Part shown: positions 33,651-44,649 of the stretch, in pieces | Numbering within the stretch: position 1 is the first letter of the stretch | Layout: each line of letters opens with the position of its first letter | Assembly (NCBI RefSeq): GCF_019799925.1 | Contig: NZ_JABGCG010000003.1 | Coordinates: forward strand, 248,001 to 312,000 | DNA from: Blastococcus sp. CPCC 205250 | GTDB taxonomy: Bacteria; Actinomycetota; Actinomycetes; Mycobacteriales; Geodermatophilaceae | Reading direction: 5' to 3' | DNA: 64,000 nucleotides | Notes under the pieces: model-generated | What the model was told of the DNA's origin: nothing | Database searches by the model: none | The model's input: only the letters and a program-made list of their open reading frames with translations | Translations under genes and position numbers: made by a program

Positions 33651-34828
33651 CGCCGCAGGAGCACCGACGCACACCGGACCCGCTGCACCCCGCGGGCGGC
33701 CGTGCAGGCGCCCAGACTGCACCGGCGCAGCGCCGCCGCGGGGAGGAGCTGCCCGACGACCCGGGCACCCGGCCGGAGCTGCTCGACCTCGGCGCGCTGG
33801 AGGAGCGGGCGCGGGAGCTCCTCGGTCCGGAGGTCGCCGACTACTACGCCGGCGGCGCCGAGGCGGAGGTGACCCTGCGCGAGGCGACCCCCGCCTGGCG
33901 CTCCTGGCGGCTGCGCCCGCGGGTGCTGACCGGCGTCTCGGCGGTGCGGCTGGGCACCACCCTGCTGGGCAGCGAGGTGGCCACCCCCGTGGGCGTCGCG
34001 CCCTGGGCGTACCAGGCCCTGGCGCACCCGGACGGCGAGCGGGGCACCGCCCGGGGTGCGGCCGCCGCCGGGGCGCTCATGACGGTCTCCACGTCGGCCT
34101 CCACCGGCCTGGCCGACGTCGCCGCCGCCGAGCCGGCCGGGCCCCGCTGGTTCCAGCTGTACCGGCTGCACTCCCCCGCGCACACCGACGACCTGGCCCG
34201 CCGCGCCGGGGACGCCGGCTACCGGGCGCTGGTGCTCACCGTCGACCTGCCCGTCTTCGGCCGGCGGCTGCGCGAGGCCGCCCACCGCTTCGCCCTGCCC
34301 GCCGACCTGCCACTGCCCAACCGGCCCGGCCCCGCCGTGCCGGCCGCCGACAGCCCGGTCTGGACGCCGGCCGACGTCGAGCGCTTCGGCCGGCTCTCGG
34401 GGCTGCCGGTGGTCGTCAAGGGCGTGCTGCGCGGCGACGACGCCGTCCGCTGCGTCGACGCCGGGGCGGCCGCGGTGTGGGTGTCGGCGCACGGCGGCCG
34501 GCAGGCCGACCCCGTCGTCGCCACGGCCACCGCGCTGCCCGAGGTCGCCGCCGCGGTGGGCGACTCCGCCGAGGTCTACGCCGACGGCGGCATCCGCGCC
34601 GGCTCCGACGTCCTGTGCGCGCTGGCCCTGGGTGCCCGCGCCGTCTTCGTCGGCCGGCCGGCGATCTGGGGCCTGGCCACCGGCGGGGCCGACGGCGTGC
34701 GGGCCGTGCTCGACGGGTTGTCCGCCCAGCTCGCGACCACCATGACGCTCTGCGGGCTGGACGACGTGACAGCCGTCCCGCGGGACACCGTGACGCCCGC
34801 CCCCGGTACCATTCCCCCCGGGCCGTGA
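33647..34828 (+). CDS. FMN-dependent alpha-hydroxy-acid oxidizing protein
   Basis: 393 residues from ATG 33647, 13 bases from the divergent ATG. FMN-dehydrogenase barrel: [68 protein letters not shown] with the active Tyr, [26 protein letters not shown] and [11 protein letters not shown] holding the catalytic His and Arg. Ala replaces the common Asn before HGG. It oxidises an L-2-hydroxy acid such as lactate or glycolate; the substrate is not determined. The first about 45 residues are unrelated to the fold. Its stop codon is inside the ZTP riboswitch of glyA. Confidence 0.86.
   Translation: MAPQEHRRTPDPLHPAGGRAGAQTAPAQRRRGEELPDDPGTRPELLDLGALEERARELLGPEVADYYAGGAEAEVTLREATPAWRSWRLRPRVLTGVSAVRLGTTLLGSEVATPVGVAPWAYQALAHPDGERGTARGAAAAGALMTVSTSASTGLADVAAAEPAGPRWFQLYRLHSPAHTDDLARRAGDAGYRALVLTVDLPVFGRRLREAAHRFALPADLPLPNRPGPAVPAADSPVWTPADVERFGRLSGLPVVVKGVLRGDDAVRCVDAGAAAVWVSAHGGRQADPVVATATALPEVAAAVGDSAEVYADGGIRAGSDVLCALALGARAVFVGRPAIWGLATGGADGVRAVLDGLSAQLATTMTLCGLDDVTAVPRDTVTPAPGTIPPGP
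34807..34812 (+). promoter_or_regulatory. Possible -10 element of the ZTP riboswitch/glyA transcript
   Basis: TACCAT inside the end of the upstream gene, 18 bases after GGACAC, about 12 bases before the conserved riboswitch core. Confidence 0.35.
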
Positions 34829-34894
34829 CTGGCGCATCGAGGTGGAGCCGACCACCGGGGAGCGGCCCAGCAACCCCCGCCGGGCGCCTGGGCA
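34820..34894 (+). promoter_or_regulatory. ZTP (pfl) riboswitch
   Basis: The conserved pieces of the pfl RNA appear in order: CGTGACTGGCG (34824-34834), a GGTGG/CCACC hairpin (arms in 34841-34856), then CCACCGGGGAGCGGC and, after a linker, CCGCCGGGCGCCTGGGCA. ZTP riboswitches sense the purine intermediate ZMP/ZTP, a sign of low 10-formyl-THF, and commonly control glyA. The upstream gene's TGA stop lies in the first strand. It ends 32 bases before the glyA ATG, so control at transcription or at the ribosome site is possible. Confidence 0.88.
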
Positions 34895-34926
34895 CACCCT
34901 CCGACGACGCCGCGCAGGAGCCTGCC

Positions 34927-36381
34927 ATGACGCACGCCACGCCCTTCGACCCCACCGCCGCCAGCACCGCCTACAAGGCGGCCCTGGAGGTCATCTCCGC
35001 CGTCGAGCCCCGGGTCGCCGACGCGATCAGCGCCGAGCTGGCCGACCAGCGCGCCTCGCTGAAGCTCATCGCCAGCGAGAACTACGCCAGCCCCGCCGTG
35101 CTGCTGACCATGGGCAACTGGTTCAGCGACAAGTACGCCGAGGGCACGGTCGGCCACCGGTTCTACGCCGGCTGCCAGAACGTCGACACCGTCGAGGCGC
35201 TGGCCGCCGAGCACGCCCGTGAGCTGTTCGGCGCCCCCCACGCCTACGTCCAGCCGCACTCGGGCATCGACGCCAACCTCGTCGCCTTCTGGGCCGTGCT
35301 CGCCACCCGCGTGGAGTCCCCGGCGCTGGAGCGGGCCGGCGCCAAGCACGTCAACGACCTGACCGACGAGGACTGGACGGCGCTGCGCCGCGCACTGGGC
35401 GACCAGCGGATGCTCGGCATGAGCCTGGACGCCGGCGGCCACCTCACCCACGGCTTCCGCCCGAACATCAGCGGCAAGATGTTCGCCCAGTCCTCCTACG
35501 GCACCGACCCGGCGACCGGGCTGCTCGACTACGACGCCGTCCGCGCCCGGGCCCGGGAGTTCAAGCCGCTGATCCTCATGGCCGGCTACTCCGCCTACCC
35601 GCGCCGGGTCGACTTCGCGAAGATGCGCGAGATCGCCGACGAGGTGGGCGCGACCCTCGTCGTCGACATGGCCCACTTCGCCGGGCTGGTCGCCGGGAAG
35701 CTGTTCACCGGCGACTTCGACCCGGTGCCGCACGCCCACGTCGTCACCAGCACCAGCCACAAGTCGCTGCGCGGCCCGCGCGGCGGGTTCGTGCTCGCCC
35801 AGCCCGAGTACGCCGACGCGGTCGACCGCGGCTGCCCGATGGTGCTCGGCGGCCCCCTGCCGCACGTGATGGCCGCCAAGGCCGTCGCCTTCGCCGAGGC
35901 CCGCCGTCCCGACTTCGCCGCCTACGCGCAGGCCGTCGCCGACAACGCGAAGAGCCTGGCCGAGGGGCTGTCCCGCCGCGGCGCGACGCTGGTCACCGGC
36001 GGCACCGACAACCACCTGGTGCTCATCGACGTCACCTCCTCCGGCCTGACCGGCCGGCAGGCGGAGTCGGCGCTGCTCGACGCCGGCATCGTGACCAACC
36101 GCAACGCCGTCCCGGCCGACGTCAACGGCGCCTGGTACACCTCCGGCGTCCGGATCGGCACCCCGGCGCTGACCAGCCGCGGCTTCGGCGCGGCCGAGTT
36201 CGACCGCGTCGCCGAGCTCATCACCGACGTGCTGGCGGCCACCTCCCCCACCGCCACCCGCGACGGCAGCGCGTCCAAGGCGAAGTACGCGATCGACGAG
36301 GGGCTGGCCGACAAGACCCGCGCCGCGGCGGCCGAGCTGCTCGCCGCCCACCCGCTGTACCCGGGCCTGGACCTCAGCTAG
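34927..36381 (+). CDS. glyA: Serine hydroxymethyltransferase
   Basis: 484 residues from ATG 34927, with AGGAG six bases upstream. PLP fold: [67 protein letters not shown], and Lys279 in [15 protein letters not shown] roughly 60-residue insert after residue 120 ([19 protein letters not shown]) marks the longer class found in actinobacteria. It makes glycine and methylene-THF from serine; control by the ZTP riboswitch fits a link to purine synthesis. Followed by a strong hairpin. Confidence 0.95.
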   Translation: MTHATPFDPTAASTAYKAALEVISAVEPRVADAISAELADQRASLKLIASENYASPAVLLTMGNWFSDKYAEGTVGHRFYAGCQNVDTVEALAAEHARELFGAPHAYVQPHSGIDANLVAFWAVLATRVESPALERAGAKHVNDLTDEDWTALRRALGDQRMLGMSLDAGGHLTHGFRPNISGKMFAQSSYGTDPATGLLDYDAVRARAREFKPLILMAGYSAYPRRVDFAKMREIADEVGATLVVDMAHFAGLVAGKLFTGDFDPVPHAHVVTSTSHKSLRGPRGGFVLAQPEYADAVDRGCPMVLGGPLPHVMAAKAVAFAEARRPDFAAYAQAVADNAKSLAEGLSRRGATLVTGGTDNHLVLIDVTSSGLTGRQAESALLDAGIVTNRNAVPADVNGAWYTSGVRIGTPALTSRGFGAAEFDRVAELITDVLAATSPTATRDGSASKAKYAIDEGLADKTRAAAAELLAAHPLYPGLDLS

Positions 36382-36387
36382 GCGACG

Positions 36388-36420
36388 GTCCCACCGGCCA
36401 CCCCGCGTGGCCGGTGGGAC
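36388..36420 (+). terminator. Hairpin terminator of glyA
   Basis: Perfect 14-bp stem (36388-36401 with 36407-36420) and a five-base loop, seven bases after the glyA stop. No U-tract. Confidence 0.7.
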
Positions 36421-36480
36421 TGCTGGTCCCGCCGGGACCGGCTCCGGCGCGTGCGGGGCCGTCGCCGGCACCCTCGCTCC

Positions 36481-36493
36481 TACACTCGACCGC
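36481..36493 (+). promoter_or_regulatory. Leaderless promoter -10 element of the PknL-like gene
   Basis: TACACT (36481-36486) followed by seven bases and the GTG at 36494. This also sets the start codon. Confidence 0.55.
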
Positions 36494-38497
36494 GTGGACA
36501 CCGCCGTGACCGACCCCGTGGTGGGGCTGGTCCTCGAGGGGCGCTACCGCCTCGAGGAGCGACTGGCCCGGGGCGGGATGTCCACCGTCTACGCCGCCAC
36601 CGACCTGCGCCTGGACCGCACCGTCGCGGTCAAGGTCATGGCCGAGCACCTGATGCACGACCCCTCGTTCGTCGAGCGGTTCACCCGCGAGGCGCGGGCC
36701 GCGGCGATGCTCAGCCACCCGAACGTGGTGAGCGTCAGCGACCAGGGCAGCGACCAGGGCCTGGTGTTCCTGGTGATGGAGCTCGTGCGCGGGCGCACGC
36801 TGCGCGACCTGCTGCAGGCCCGCGGCCGGCTGACCGTCGCCGAGGCCTTCGCCGTGCTGGAGCCGGTGCTGTCGGGGCTGTCCGCCGCGCACCGCGCCGG
36901 GATCGTGCACCGCGACATCAAGCCGGAGAACGTCCTCATCGGCCAGGACGGCGTGGTGAAGGTCGCCGACTTCGGCCTGGCGCGGGCGGTCGCCGGCACC
37001 GGGCAGACCAGCCACACCGGCGGCGTGCTCATCGGCACGGTCGCCTACCTGTCCCCCGAGCAGCTCGAGCGCGGCAAGGCCGACGCCCGCAGCGACGTGT
37101 ACGCCGCCGGCATCGTGCTGTTCGAGATGCTCACCGGGCACCCGCCGTTCGGGGGCGACACCCCGCTCGCGGTCGCCTACCAGCACGTGCACCACGACGT
37201 GCCCACACCGTCGGAGGAGGTCCCGGGCCTGGCCTGGCAGGTCGACGAGCTGGTCGCCCGCACCACCCGCCGCGACCCCGTCGTCCGCCCGCTGGACGCC
37301 GGCGCCTTCCTGGCCGACCTCGAGGACGTCCGCTCCGACGTCGGCATCCCGCGGGTGCCCGTGCCCACCGGCCGCAGCTCCGCCGGGCCGGACACCCTGC
37401 GCCCCACCAACCGCCCGACCCGGCCGCGGCACTCCGGCCCGCAGCGGCACCCCAGCGACCCGGGCGACGGCACCGAGGTGCTCGGCGCCGGCCGCTCCTC
37501 CCGGGGCTCGCGGACCAGCATGCTGCCCGGGATGGGCGCCGGCCCGACGACCGACGTCGCCGGGGCCCGCCCGACCCCGCCGCGGGCGCGCCCCGGGGTG
37601 CCCGACCACATCCGCCGCCGCCGCGCCCGGCTGGCCGTCGCCGTCGTGCTGCTGCTGGCCGTCACCATCGGCGCGATCGGCTGGTGGTTCGGCTCCGGCC
37701 GCTGGACGACGGTCCCCCAGCTCGTGGGCCTGGACGAGGACGCCGCGGTCGGCCAGCTGCAGGAGGCCGGGCTGGACCCCGACTGCTGCGAGGAGGTCTT
37801 CAGCGAGACCGTCCCCGCCGGTCAGGTCATCGCGGCCGAACCCGCCGAGGGCGACGCGATCCGCGGCACCGACGTCCGGCTGACCGTCTCCAAGGGCCCG
37901 GAGCGCTTCACGGTCGACCCGGCCTGGGTGGGCCGGCCGATCGACGAGGTCCGCGCGCTCCTCGACGAGGCCCAGCTGCCCCTGGTGTTCACCGAGGTGC
38001 AGGACTACGACCAGACCGTCCCCGCCGGCTCGGTGACCGGCTTCGACCCCGAACCCGGCACCGACCTGCCCCGCAACAGCGCCGTCACCGTCTTCGTCAG
38101 CCGCGGGCCCGCACCCGTGGCGGTGCCCAACGTCGTCGGGCAGAGCGCCGACGCCGCGCAGGACACCCTCGAGCAGCTGGGCTTCACCGTCACGCGCACG
38201 ACCGGCCGCAGCCCCGACGTCGACACCGGCGAGGTCATGGCCGTGGCCCCGGGCGCCGGCTCGGAGGCCGCGTACGCCAGCACGGTGACCATCCAGGTGT
38301 CCGAGGGGCTGCCCCGCGTGACCGTGCCCGACGTGCGCGGCCAGGACGCGGACGAGGCCACCGCCCAGCTCGAGGCGCTGGGCCTGCAGGTCGAGGTCGA
38401 CACCTTCATCGCCGGGTCCACCGTCCGCTTCCAGAACCCCGGCGGCGGCAACGTCGTCGACTGGGGGACGACGATCCGGCTGCTGGTCACCATCTGA
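36494..38497 (+). CDS. pknL: Ser/Thr protein kinase with PASTA domains, PknL-like
   Basis: 667 residues from GTG 36494. Kinase domain at about 12-275: glycine loop ARGGMSTVYAATD, Lys47 in VAVKVMAEH, catalytic HRDIKPEN (Asp141) and DFGLARAV, then GTVAYLSPEQLE. A long Pro/Arg linker leads to one transmembrane helix near 380-400 (LAVAVVLLLAVTIGAIGWWF) and four extracellular PASTA repeats (VPQLVGLDEDAAVGQLQEAG, then three more), which bind peptidoglycan fragments or lipid II. A cytoplasmic kinase with an outside sensor, it probably regulates wall growth. A Rv2175c-like gene nearby supports the PknL assignment. Confidence 0.9.
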   Translation: MDTAVTDPVVGLVLEGRYRLEERLARGGMSTVYAATDLRLDRTVAVKVMAEHLMHDPSFVERFTREARAAAMLSHPNVVSVSDQGSDQGLVFLVMELVRGRTLRDLLQARGRLTVAEAFAVLEPVLSGLSAAHRAGIVHRDIKPENVLIGQDGVVKVADFGLARAVAGTGQTSHTGGVLIGTVAYLSPEQLERGKADARSDVYAAGIVLFEMLTGHPPFGGDTPLAVAYQHVHHDVPTPSEEVPGLAWQVDELVARTTRRDPVVRPLDAGAFLADLEDVRSDVGIPRVPVPTGRSSAGPDTLRPTNRPTRPRHSGPQRHPSDPGDGTEVLGAGRSSRGSRTSMLPGMGAGPTTDVAGARPTPPRARPGVPDHIRRRRARLAVAVVLLLAVTIGAIGWWFGSGRWTTVPQLVGLDEDAAVGQLQEAGLDPDCCEEVFSETVPAGQVIAAEPAEGDAIRGTDVRLTVSKGPERFTVDPAWVGRPIDEVRALLDEAQLPLVFTEVQDYDQTVPAGSVTGFDPEPGTDLPRNSAVTVFVSRGPAPVAVPNVVGQSADAAQDTLEQLGFTVTRTTGRSPDVDTGEVMAVAPGAGSEAAYASTVTIQVSEGLPRVTVPDVRGQDADEATAQLEALGLQVEVDTFIAGSTVRFQNPGGGNVVDWGTTIRLLVTI

Positions 38498-38505
38498 GGG
38501 AGCAC

Positions 38506-39417
38506 GTGCGCACACCCCGGACCGCGCCGCCCGTCGGCGCGCACATCCAGGTCAGGGGCGGCCTGGCCAGGGGCGGCCTGCCCTACACCGACGCCACCGG
38601 CGCCCGCGCCGTGCAGGTGTTCGTCGGCAACCCCCGCGGCTGGAAGCTGACCGCCGGCACCCCCGCCCAGGACGCCGCCTTCACGGCCGGCTGCGCCGAG
38701 CGCGGCGTGCCGACGTTCATCCACACGCCGTTCCTGGTGAACGTCGGCTCCCCCACCGAGGCCACCGTCGACGCGTCGATCGCGAGCATCGCGCACAACC
38801 TCGCGCGCGGCGCGGAGCTCGGCTGCGCCGGTGTCGTGGTGCACGCGGGCTCGGCGGTCGGCGAGGACCGCTACGACGCCGCCCTGCGCCAGCTGCACGA
38901 GCGCCTGCTGCCGGTGCTCGACGCCGCCCCGGCCGACGGCCCGCGGCTGCTGGTCGAGCCGACCGCCGGCGGTGGGAGGTCGCTGGCGGCGACGGTCGAG
39001 GACCTCGGCCCGTACCTGGCCGCGCTGGACATGCACCCGCTGGTCGGCGTCTGCTTCGACACCTGCCACGCGTGGGCGGCCGGGCACGACCTCGCCGCCC
39101 CCGGCGGGATGACGGCCACCCTCGACGCGCTGGAGGCCGCCGTCGGACCGGGCCGGCTGGGGCTGGTGCACGCGAACGACTCCCTCGACGGCTGTGGCTC
39201 CAAGCGGGACCGGCACACGACGATCGGCGAGGGCGCGATCGGGGTGGCGCCCTTCGCCGAGCTCCTGGCGCACCCGTCGACGTCCGGGGTGCCGGTCGTC
39301 GTCGAGACGCCCAGCGAGGCGGACGGCACCCCGTGGGGTGGGCACGCCCGCGACATCGCCCTGCTGTGCGCCCTGCGCGACGGCGCCGGGGACACGAGCG
39401 ACGCGCCGGCCGCCTGA
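38506..39417 (+). CDS. nfo: Endonuclease IV (AP endonuclease)
   Basis: 303 residues from GTG 38506, preceded by GAGGGAG. TIM-barrel endonuclease IV signatures: VGAHIQVRGGLARGG, QVFVGNPRGW, FIHTPFLVNVGSP, CAGVVVHAGSAVG, LLVEPTAGGGRS, VGVCFDTCHAWAAGHD, LVHANDSLDGCGSKRDRHTTIGEG and VVVETPSE supply the three-zinc site. It cuts DNA at abasic sites in base-excision repair. It lies 8 bases after the kinase gene and is probably cotranscribed. Confidence 0.92.
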   Translation: MRTPRTAPPVGAHIQVRGGLARGGLPYTDATGARAVQVFVGNPRGWKLTAGTPAQDAAFTAGCAERGVPTFIHTPFLVNVGSPTEATVDASIASIAHNLARGAELGCAGVVVHAGSAVGEDRYDAALRQLHERLLPVLDAAPADGPRLLVEPTAGGGRSLAATVEDLGPYLAALDMHPLVGVCFDTCHAWAAGHDLAAPGGMTATLDALEAAVGPGRLGLVHANDSLDGCGSKRDRHTTIGEGAIGVAPFAELLAHPSTSGVPVVVETPSEADGTPWGGHARDIALLCALRDGAGDTSDAPAA

Positions 39418-39437
39418 GGGAACTCGCGCTGTGGCTC

Positions 39438-39466
39438 TTGGCACACAGGGAAGGCTGGGCTAACTT
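39438..39466 (+). promoter_or_regulatory. Sigma-70-type promoter of the Bfd-like gene
   Basis: TTGGCA (39438-39443), 17-base spacer, TAACTT (39461-39466): close to the housekeeping consensus and correctly spaced. The -10 overlaps an IdeR-like site. Confidence 0.65.
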
Positions 39467-39483
39467 AGGTGGGCCTTGCCGTC
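39465..39483. promoter_or_regulatory. IdeR-like iron box upstream of the Bfd-like gene
   Basis: TTAGGTGGGCCTTGCC and three further bases match 12-14 of 19 positions of the TTAGGTTAGGCTAACCTAA-type iron box, with a perfect left half. It covers the -10 edge and start of transcription, a repressor position. Confidence 0.45.
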
Positions 39484-39504
39484 CTGGACCCAGGAGCGCG
39501 CCCC

Positions 39505-39702
39505 GTGTACGTGTGCATCTGCTTCGCCGTCAGCGAGACCGAGCTGTCGGGCGTCATCGCCGCGGGCGCGCGCACCGAGGAGGAGGTCGGCGACGCCTGC
39601 TCCGCCGGCACCGGGTGCGGCAGCTGCCTCGACCGGATCTGCGACCGGCTCAGCGCGGTTGACCCGCTGCACGGCCTCCGGGTCGCCGCCGACGCGGCCT
39701 GA
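39505..39702 (+). CDS. bfd: Bacterioferritin-associated ferredoxin
   Basis: 65 residues from GTG 39505 with CAGGAG upstream. The BFD-like [2Fe-2S] ligands are Cys4, Cys6, Cys38 and Cys41 (YVCICFAVS and GTGCGSCLDRIC). In other bacteria this ferredoxin passes electrons to bacterioferritin to mobilise stored iron as Fe2+. The bacterioferritin gene lies 108 bases downstream, which supports the role. An upstream promoter with an IdeR-like box predicts induction under iron limitation. Confidence 0.92.
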   Translation: MYVCICFAVSETELSGVIAAGARTEEEVGDACSAGTGCGSCLDRICDRLSAVDPLHGLRVAADAA

Positions 39703-39715
39703 GAAGGACAAAAGC

Positions 39716-39734
39716 GCAGGTGAGCCTGGCCTTC
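39716..39734. promoter_or_regulatory. IdeR-like iron box upstream of bfr
   Basis: AGGTGAGCCTGGCCT core; about 12 of 19 positions fit the iron-box consensus. It is some 40 bases upstream of a TAGCCT -10 candidate, the position at which IdeR activates bacterioferritin genes in mycobacteria. Confidence 0.4.
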
Positions 39735-39810
39735 GGAAGGGTGACCTGACGAGGTGGCACCCCCACGGCTCCGGTTAGCCTCGACGCAGCCGGACCCCAG
39801 GAGGACCCCC

Positions 39811-40299
39811 ATGCAAGGCGACGCCCGAGTCATCCAGCTGCTCAACGAGCAGCTGACCAGCGAGCTGACCGCGATCAACCAGTACTTCCTGCACGCGAAG
39901 ATGCAGGAGAACTGGGGCTACAACAAGCTGGCCGCGTACACCCGCAAGGAGTCCATCGAGGAGATGGTCCACGCGGAGCGCATCACCGAGCGCATCCTCT
40001 TCCTCGAGGGCCTGCCGAACTACCAGAAGCTGCTGGCCCTGCGCATCGGCCAGACCGTCCGCGAGCAGTTCGAGGCCGACATGGCCATCGAGCTCGAGGT
40101 CGTCGAGCGCCTGCGCCCCGCCGCCGCCTACTGCGACGAGGTCGGCGACCGGGTCAGCAAGGCCCTGTTCGAGGAGATCCTCGCCAACGAGGAGGAGCAC
40201 ATCGACTACCTCGAGACCCAGCTCCACCTCATGGACACCATCGGCGAACAGCTCTACCTCGCCGGCCAGATCGACCACCCCACCACCGGCGCCAACTGA
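39811..40299 (+). CDS. bfr: Bacterioferritin
   Basis: 162 residues from ATG 39811 with AGGAGG six bases upstream. Ferroxidase residues are all present at standard positions: Glu18, Glu51, His54, Glu94, Glu127 and His130; Met52 is the haem ligand, so this is a haem-containing bacterioferritin. The protein forms a 24-mer shell that oxidises and stores iron. The adjacent Bfd gene gives a store-and-release pair, and the IdeR-like site upstream predicts iron-dependent activation. A strong hairpin follows. Confidence 0.95.
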   Translation: MQGDARVIQLLNEQLTSELTAINQYFLHAKMQENWGYNKLAAYTRKESIEEMVHAERITERILFLEGLPNYQKLLALRIGQTVREQFEADMAIELEVVERLRPAAAYCDEVGDRVSKALFEEILANEEEHIDYLETQLHLMDTIGEQLYLAGQIDHPTTGAN

Positions 40300-40312
40300 C
40301 CGGTCGGCTCTC

Positions 40313-40344
40313 CGGGCCCGCACCCCTCAGGGGGTGCGGGCCCG
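40313..40344 (+). terminator. Hairpin terminator of bfr
   Basis: Perfect 14-bp stem (40313-40326 with 40331-40344), loop TCAG, 14 bases after the bfr stop. Confidence 0.72.
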
Positions 40345-40455
40345 AATGCGCCCGGTCGCGCACCCACCGCCGGAGCGTGGGCCCCGGAGGGCCCACGTCC
40401 CCGGCCGGGCCTGCCGCGGGGTGCGACGCCTCCAGCCGCACTCCGAGGAGCGCTC

Positions 40456-40917
40456 GTGACCGCCGTCCGCCTGGGTCCGCTGGGCGCCGACGCGGCGGGT
40501 GAGCTCCTGACCCTGCAGCGGGCGGCCTACGTGACCGAGGCGCAGCTGTACGACGACGCGCGGCTGCCGGCGCTGACCCAGTCGCTGGACGACCTCGGCG
40601 CGGAGCTGCGCACCGCGCGGTGCACCGGCGCGTGGCTCGGCGCCCGGCTCGTCGGCGCGGTCCGCACCCGGGAGGACGACGGCGTCCTGCACGTGGGCCG
40701 CCTCGTCGTGGCCCCCGACCTCCAGGGCCGGGGCATCGGCACCGGACTGCTGGCGGCGACCGAGGAGGGCGCGGGCGCCGGCATGGCGGCGCTGTTCACC
40801 GGGCACCTCAGCGTCGGCAACCTCCGGCTCTACGCACGCGCCGGCTACCGCGAGCAGCGCCGCGAGCAGGTGCACCCCGGCCTCACGCTGGTGCACCTCA
40901 CCAAGCCGCTGCGCTGA
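40456..40917 (+). CDS. GNAT family N-acetyltransferase
   Basis: 153 residues from GTG 40456 with GAGGAG seven bases upstream. LHVGRLVVAPDLQGRGIGTGLLAATE is the acetyl-CoA motif and NLRLYARAGYREQRREQV the C-terminal signature. The N-terminal LQRAAYVTEAQLYDDARLP resembles a group of actinobacterial GNATs of unknown substrate. It stands alone between hairpin and the convergent threonine aldolase gene; the 207 bases that follow hold nothing I can identify. Confidence 0.88.
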   Translation: MTAVRLGPLGADAAGELLTLQRAAYVTEAQLYDDARLPALTQSLDDLGAELRTARCTGAWLGARLVGAVRTREDDGVLHVGRLVVAPDLQGRGIGTGLLAATEEGAGAGMAALFTGHLSVGNLRLYARAGYREQRREQVHPGLTLVHLTKPLR

Positions 40918-41124
40918 GGGGTCGCCGACCGATCAGCCGGCGTCGATGCGACGGTCCGGCAGCTCTGCCGCACCGGCCGCGGGTGCACAGGGCCGCCCGC
41001 CGCTGATCGCGGCGCGACTGTGCGGTCCTCCACCTCGTGGGGCCCGCGGAGCGGTGGACGAGTGCACGACGACCATGGTGCCGACCGGCCGGTGCTGGTC
41101 CCGGTACCGGTGGGGCGCAGGAGC

Positions 41125-42123
<999 letters not shown>

Positions 42124-42181
42124 GGCCCCGTCCAGAGGCTCGTCCCGAGCTCGCGAGGGATCAGGGGGACGGGGTCCTCCG

Positions 42182-43546
<1,365 letters not shown>

Positions 43547-44572
43547 TCAGCCGAAGAACACCTCCACCTCGGCGTACCGCTCCAGGGGCACCAGCTTCAG
43601 CTGCGCGGTCGCCTCGGCGATGGGCACGCGGACGACGTCCGTGCCGCGCAGCGCCACCATGACCCCGGAGGCGCCGTCGTGCACGGCGTCGACCGCGGCG
43701 AGGCCGAAGCGGGTGGCCAGCACCCGGTCGAACTGCGACGGGGTGCCGCCGCGCTGCACGTGACCGAGCACGACCGCCCGGGCCTCGCGGCCGGTGCGCT
43801 CCTCGATCGCCTGCGCGAGTGCGGCGCCGATGCCGCCGAGGCGGACGTGGCCGAATGCGTCGGTCTCCCCCGTGGCGGTCACCAGGCCGCCGTCCGCGGG
43901 GCGCGCGCCCTCGGAGACCACGATGATCGGCGAGAAGCCGGACTCGAACCGGCGCAGGCAGTGGGTCACGACGGCGTCGAGGTCGAAGGGCCGCTCCGGC
44001 AGCAGCACCACGGTCGCCCCGCCGGCCATCCCCGCGTGCAGGGCGATCCACCCGGCGTGCCGGCCCATCACCTCGACCACCAGCGTGCGGTGGTGGCTGT
44101 CGCCGGTGGTGTGCAGCCGGTCGATGGCCTCCATGGCCACGCCCACGGCGGTGTCGAAGCCGAACGTGTAGTCGGTGCCCTGCAGGTCGTTGTCGATCGT
44201 CTTCGGCACGCCCACGACCTGGACGCCGTCGGCTCCCAGCCGCGCGGCGACGCCGAGGGTGTCCTCGCCGCCGATGGGCACCAGGGCCTCGATCCCCAGC
44301 CGCTCCAGCGTCGCCCGGATCCGCTCCGGGCCGCCCTCGACGGCGAAGGGGTTGGTCCGCGAGGTACCCAGCACCGTGCCGCCGCGCGGCAGCAGCCCGC
44401 GGACGGCGGCCAGGTCGAGCGGGACGGTGTCGCCCTCGAGGACCCCGCGCCAGCCGTCGCGGAAGCCCACCACCTCGTCGCCGTGCTGCCCGACGCCCTT
44501 GCGGACGACCGCGCGGATGACGGCGTTGAGCCCCGGGCAGTCACCGCCGCCGGTCAGGATGCCGATCCGCAT
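43547..44572 (-). CDS. pfkA: 6-phosphofructokinase, PPi-type active-site residues
   Basis: 341 residues from ATG 44572. Group III phosphofructokinase: GILTGGGDCPGLNAVIR, PRGGTVLGTSRTNPF, GGEDTLGVAARLG, VPKTIDNDLQGTDYTFGFDTAV and EVMGRHAGWIALHAGMA. ATP-dependent enzymes normally have Gly104; here the residue is Asp104 (GGED) with Lys124 (PKTIDND), the pair found in PPi-dependent enzymes such as that of Amycolatopsis methanolica. It phosphorylates fructose 6-phosphate, reversibly if PPi is the donor. The donor is predicted, not proven. Confidence 0.92.
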   Translation of the reverse strand: MRIGILTGGGDCPGLNAVIRAVVRKGVGQHGDEVVGFRDGWRGVLEGDTVPLDLAAVRGLLPRGGTVLGTSRTNPFAVEGGPERIRATLERLGIEALVPIGGEDTLGVAARLGADGVQVVGVPKTIDNDLQGTDYTFGFDTAVGVAMEAIDRLHTTGDSHHRTLVVEVMGRHAGWIALHAGMAGGATVVLLPERPFDLDAVVTHCLRRFESGFSPIIVVSEGARPADGGLVTATGETDAFGHVRLGGIGAALAQAIEERTGREARAVVLGHVQRGGTPSQFDRVLATRFGLAAVDAVHDGASGVMVALRGTDVVRVPIAEATAQLKLVPLERYAEVEVFFG

Positions 44573-44649
44573 GCGCTGCCTCCGGGAAGGATCCGGGCCG
44601 TTCGCGAGTTGGTCGGCGTCATGATGCCGCAGCTCAGGTCCTCCGTCGC

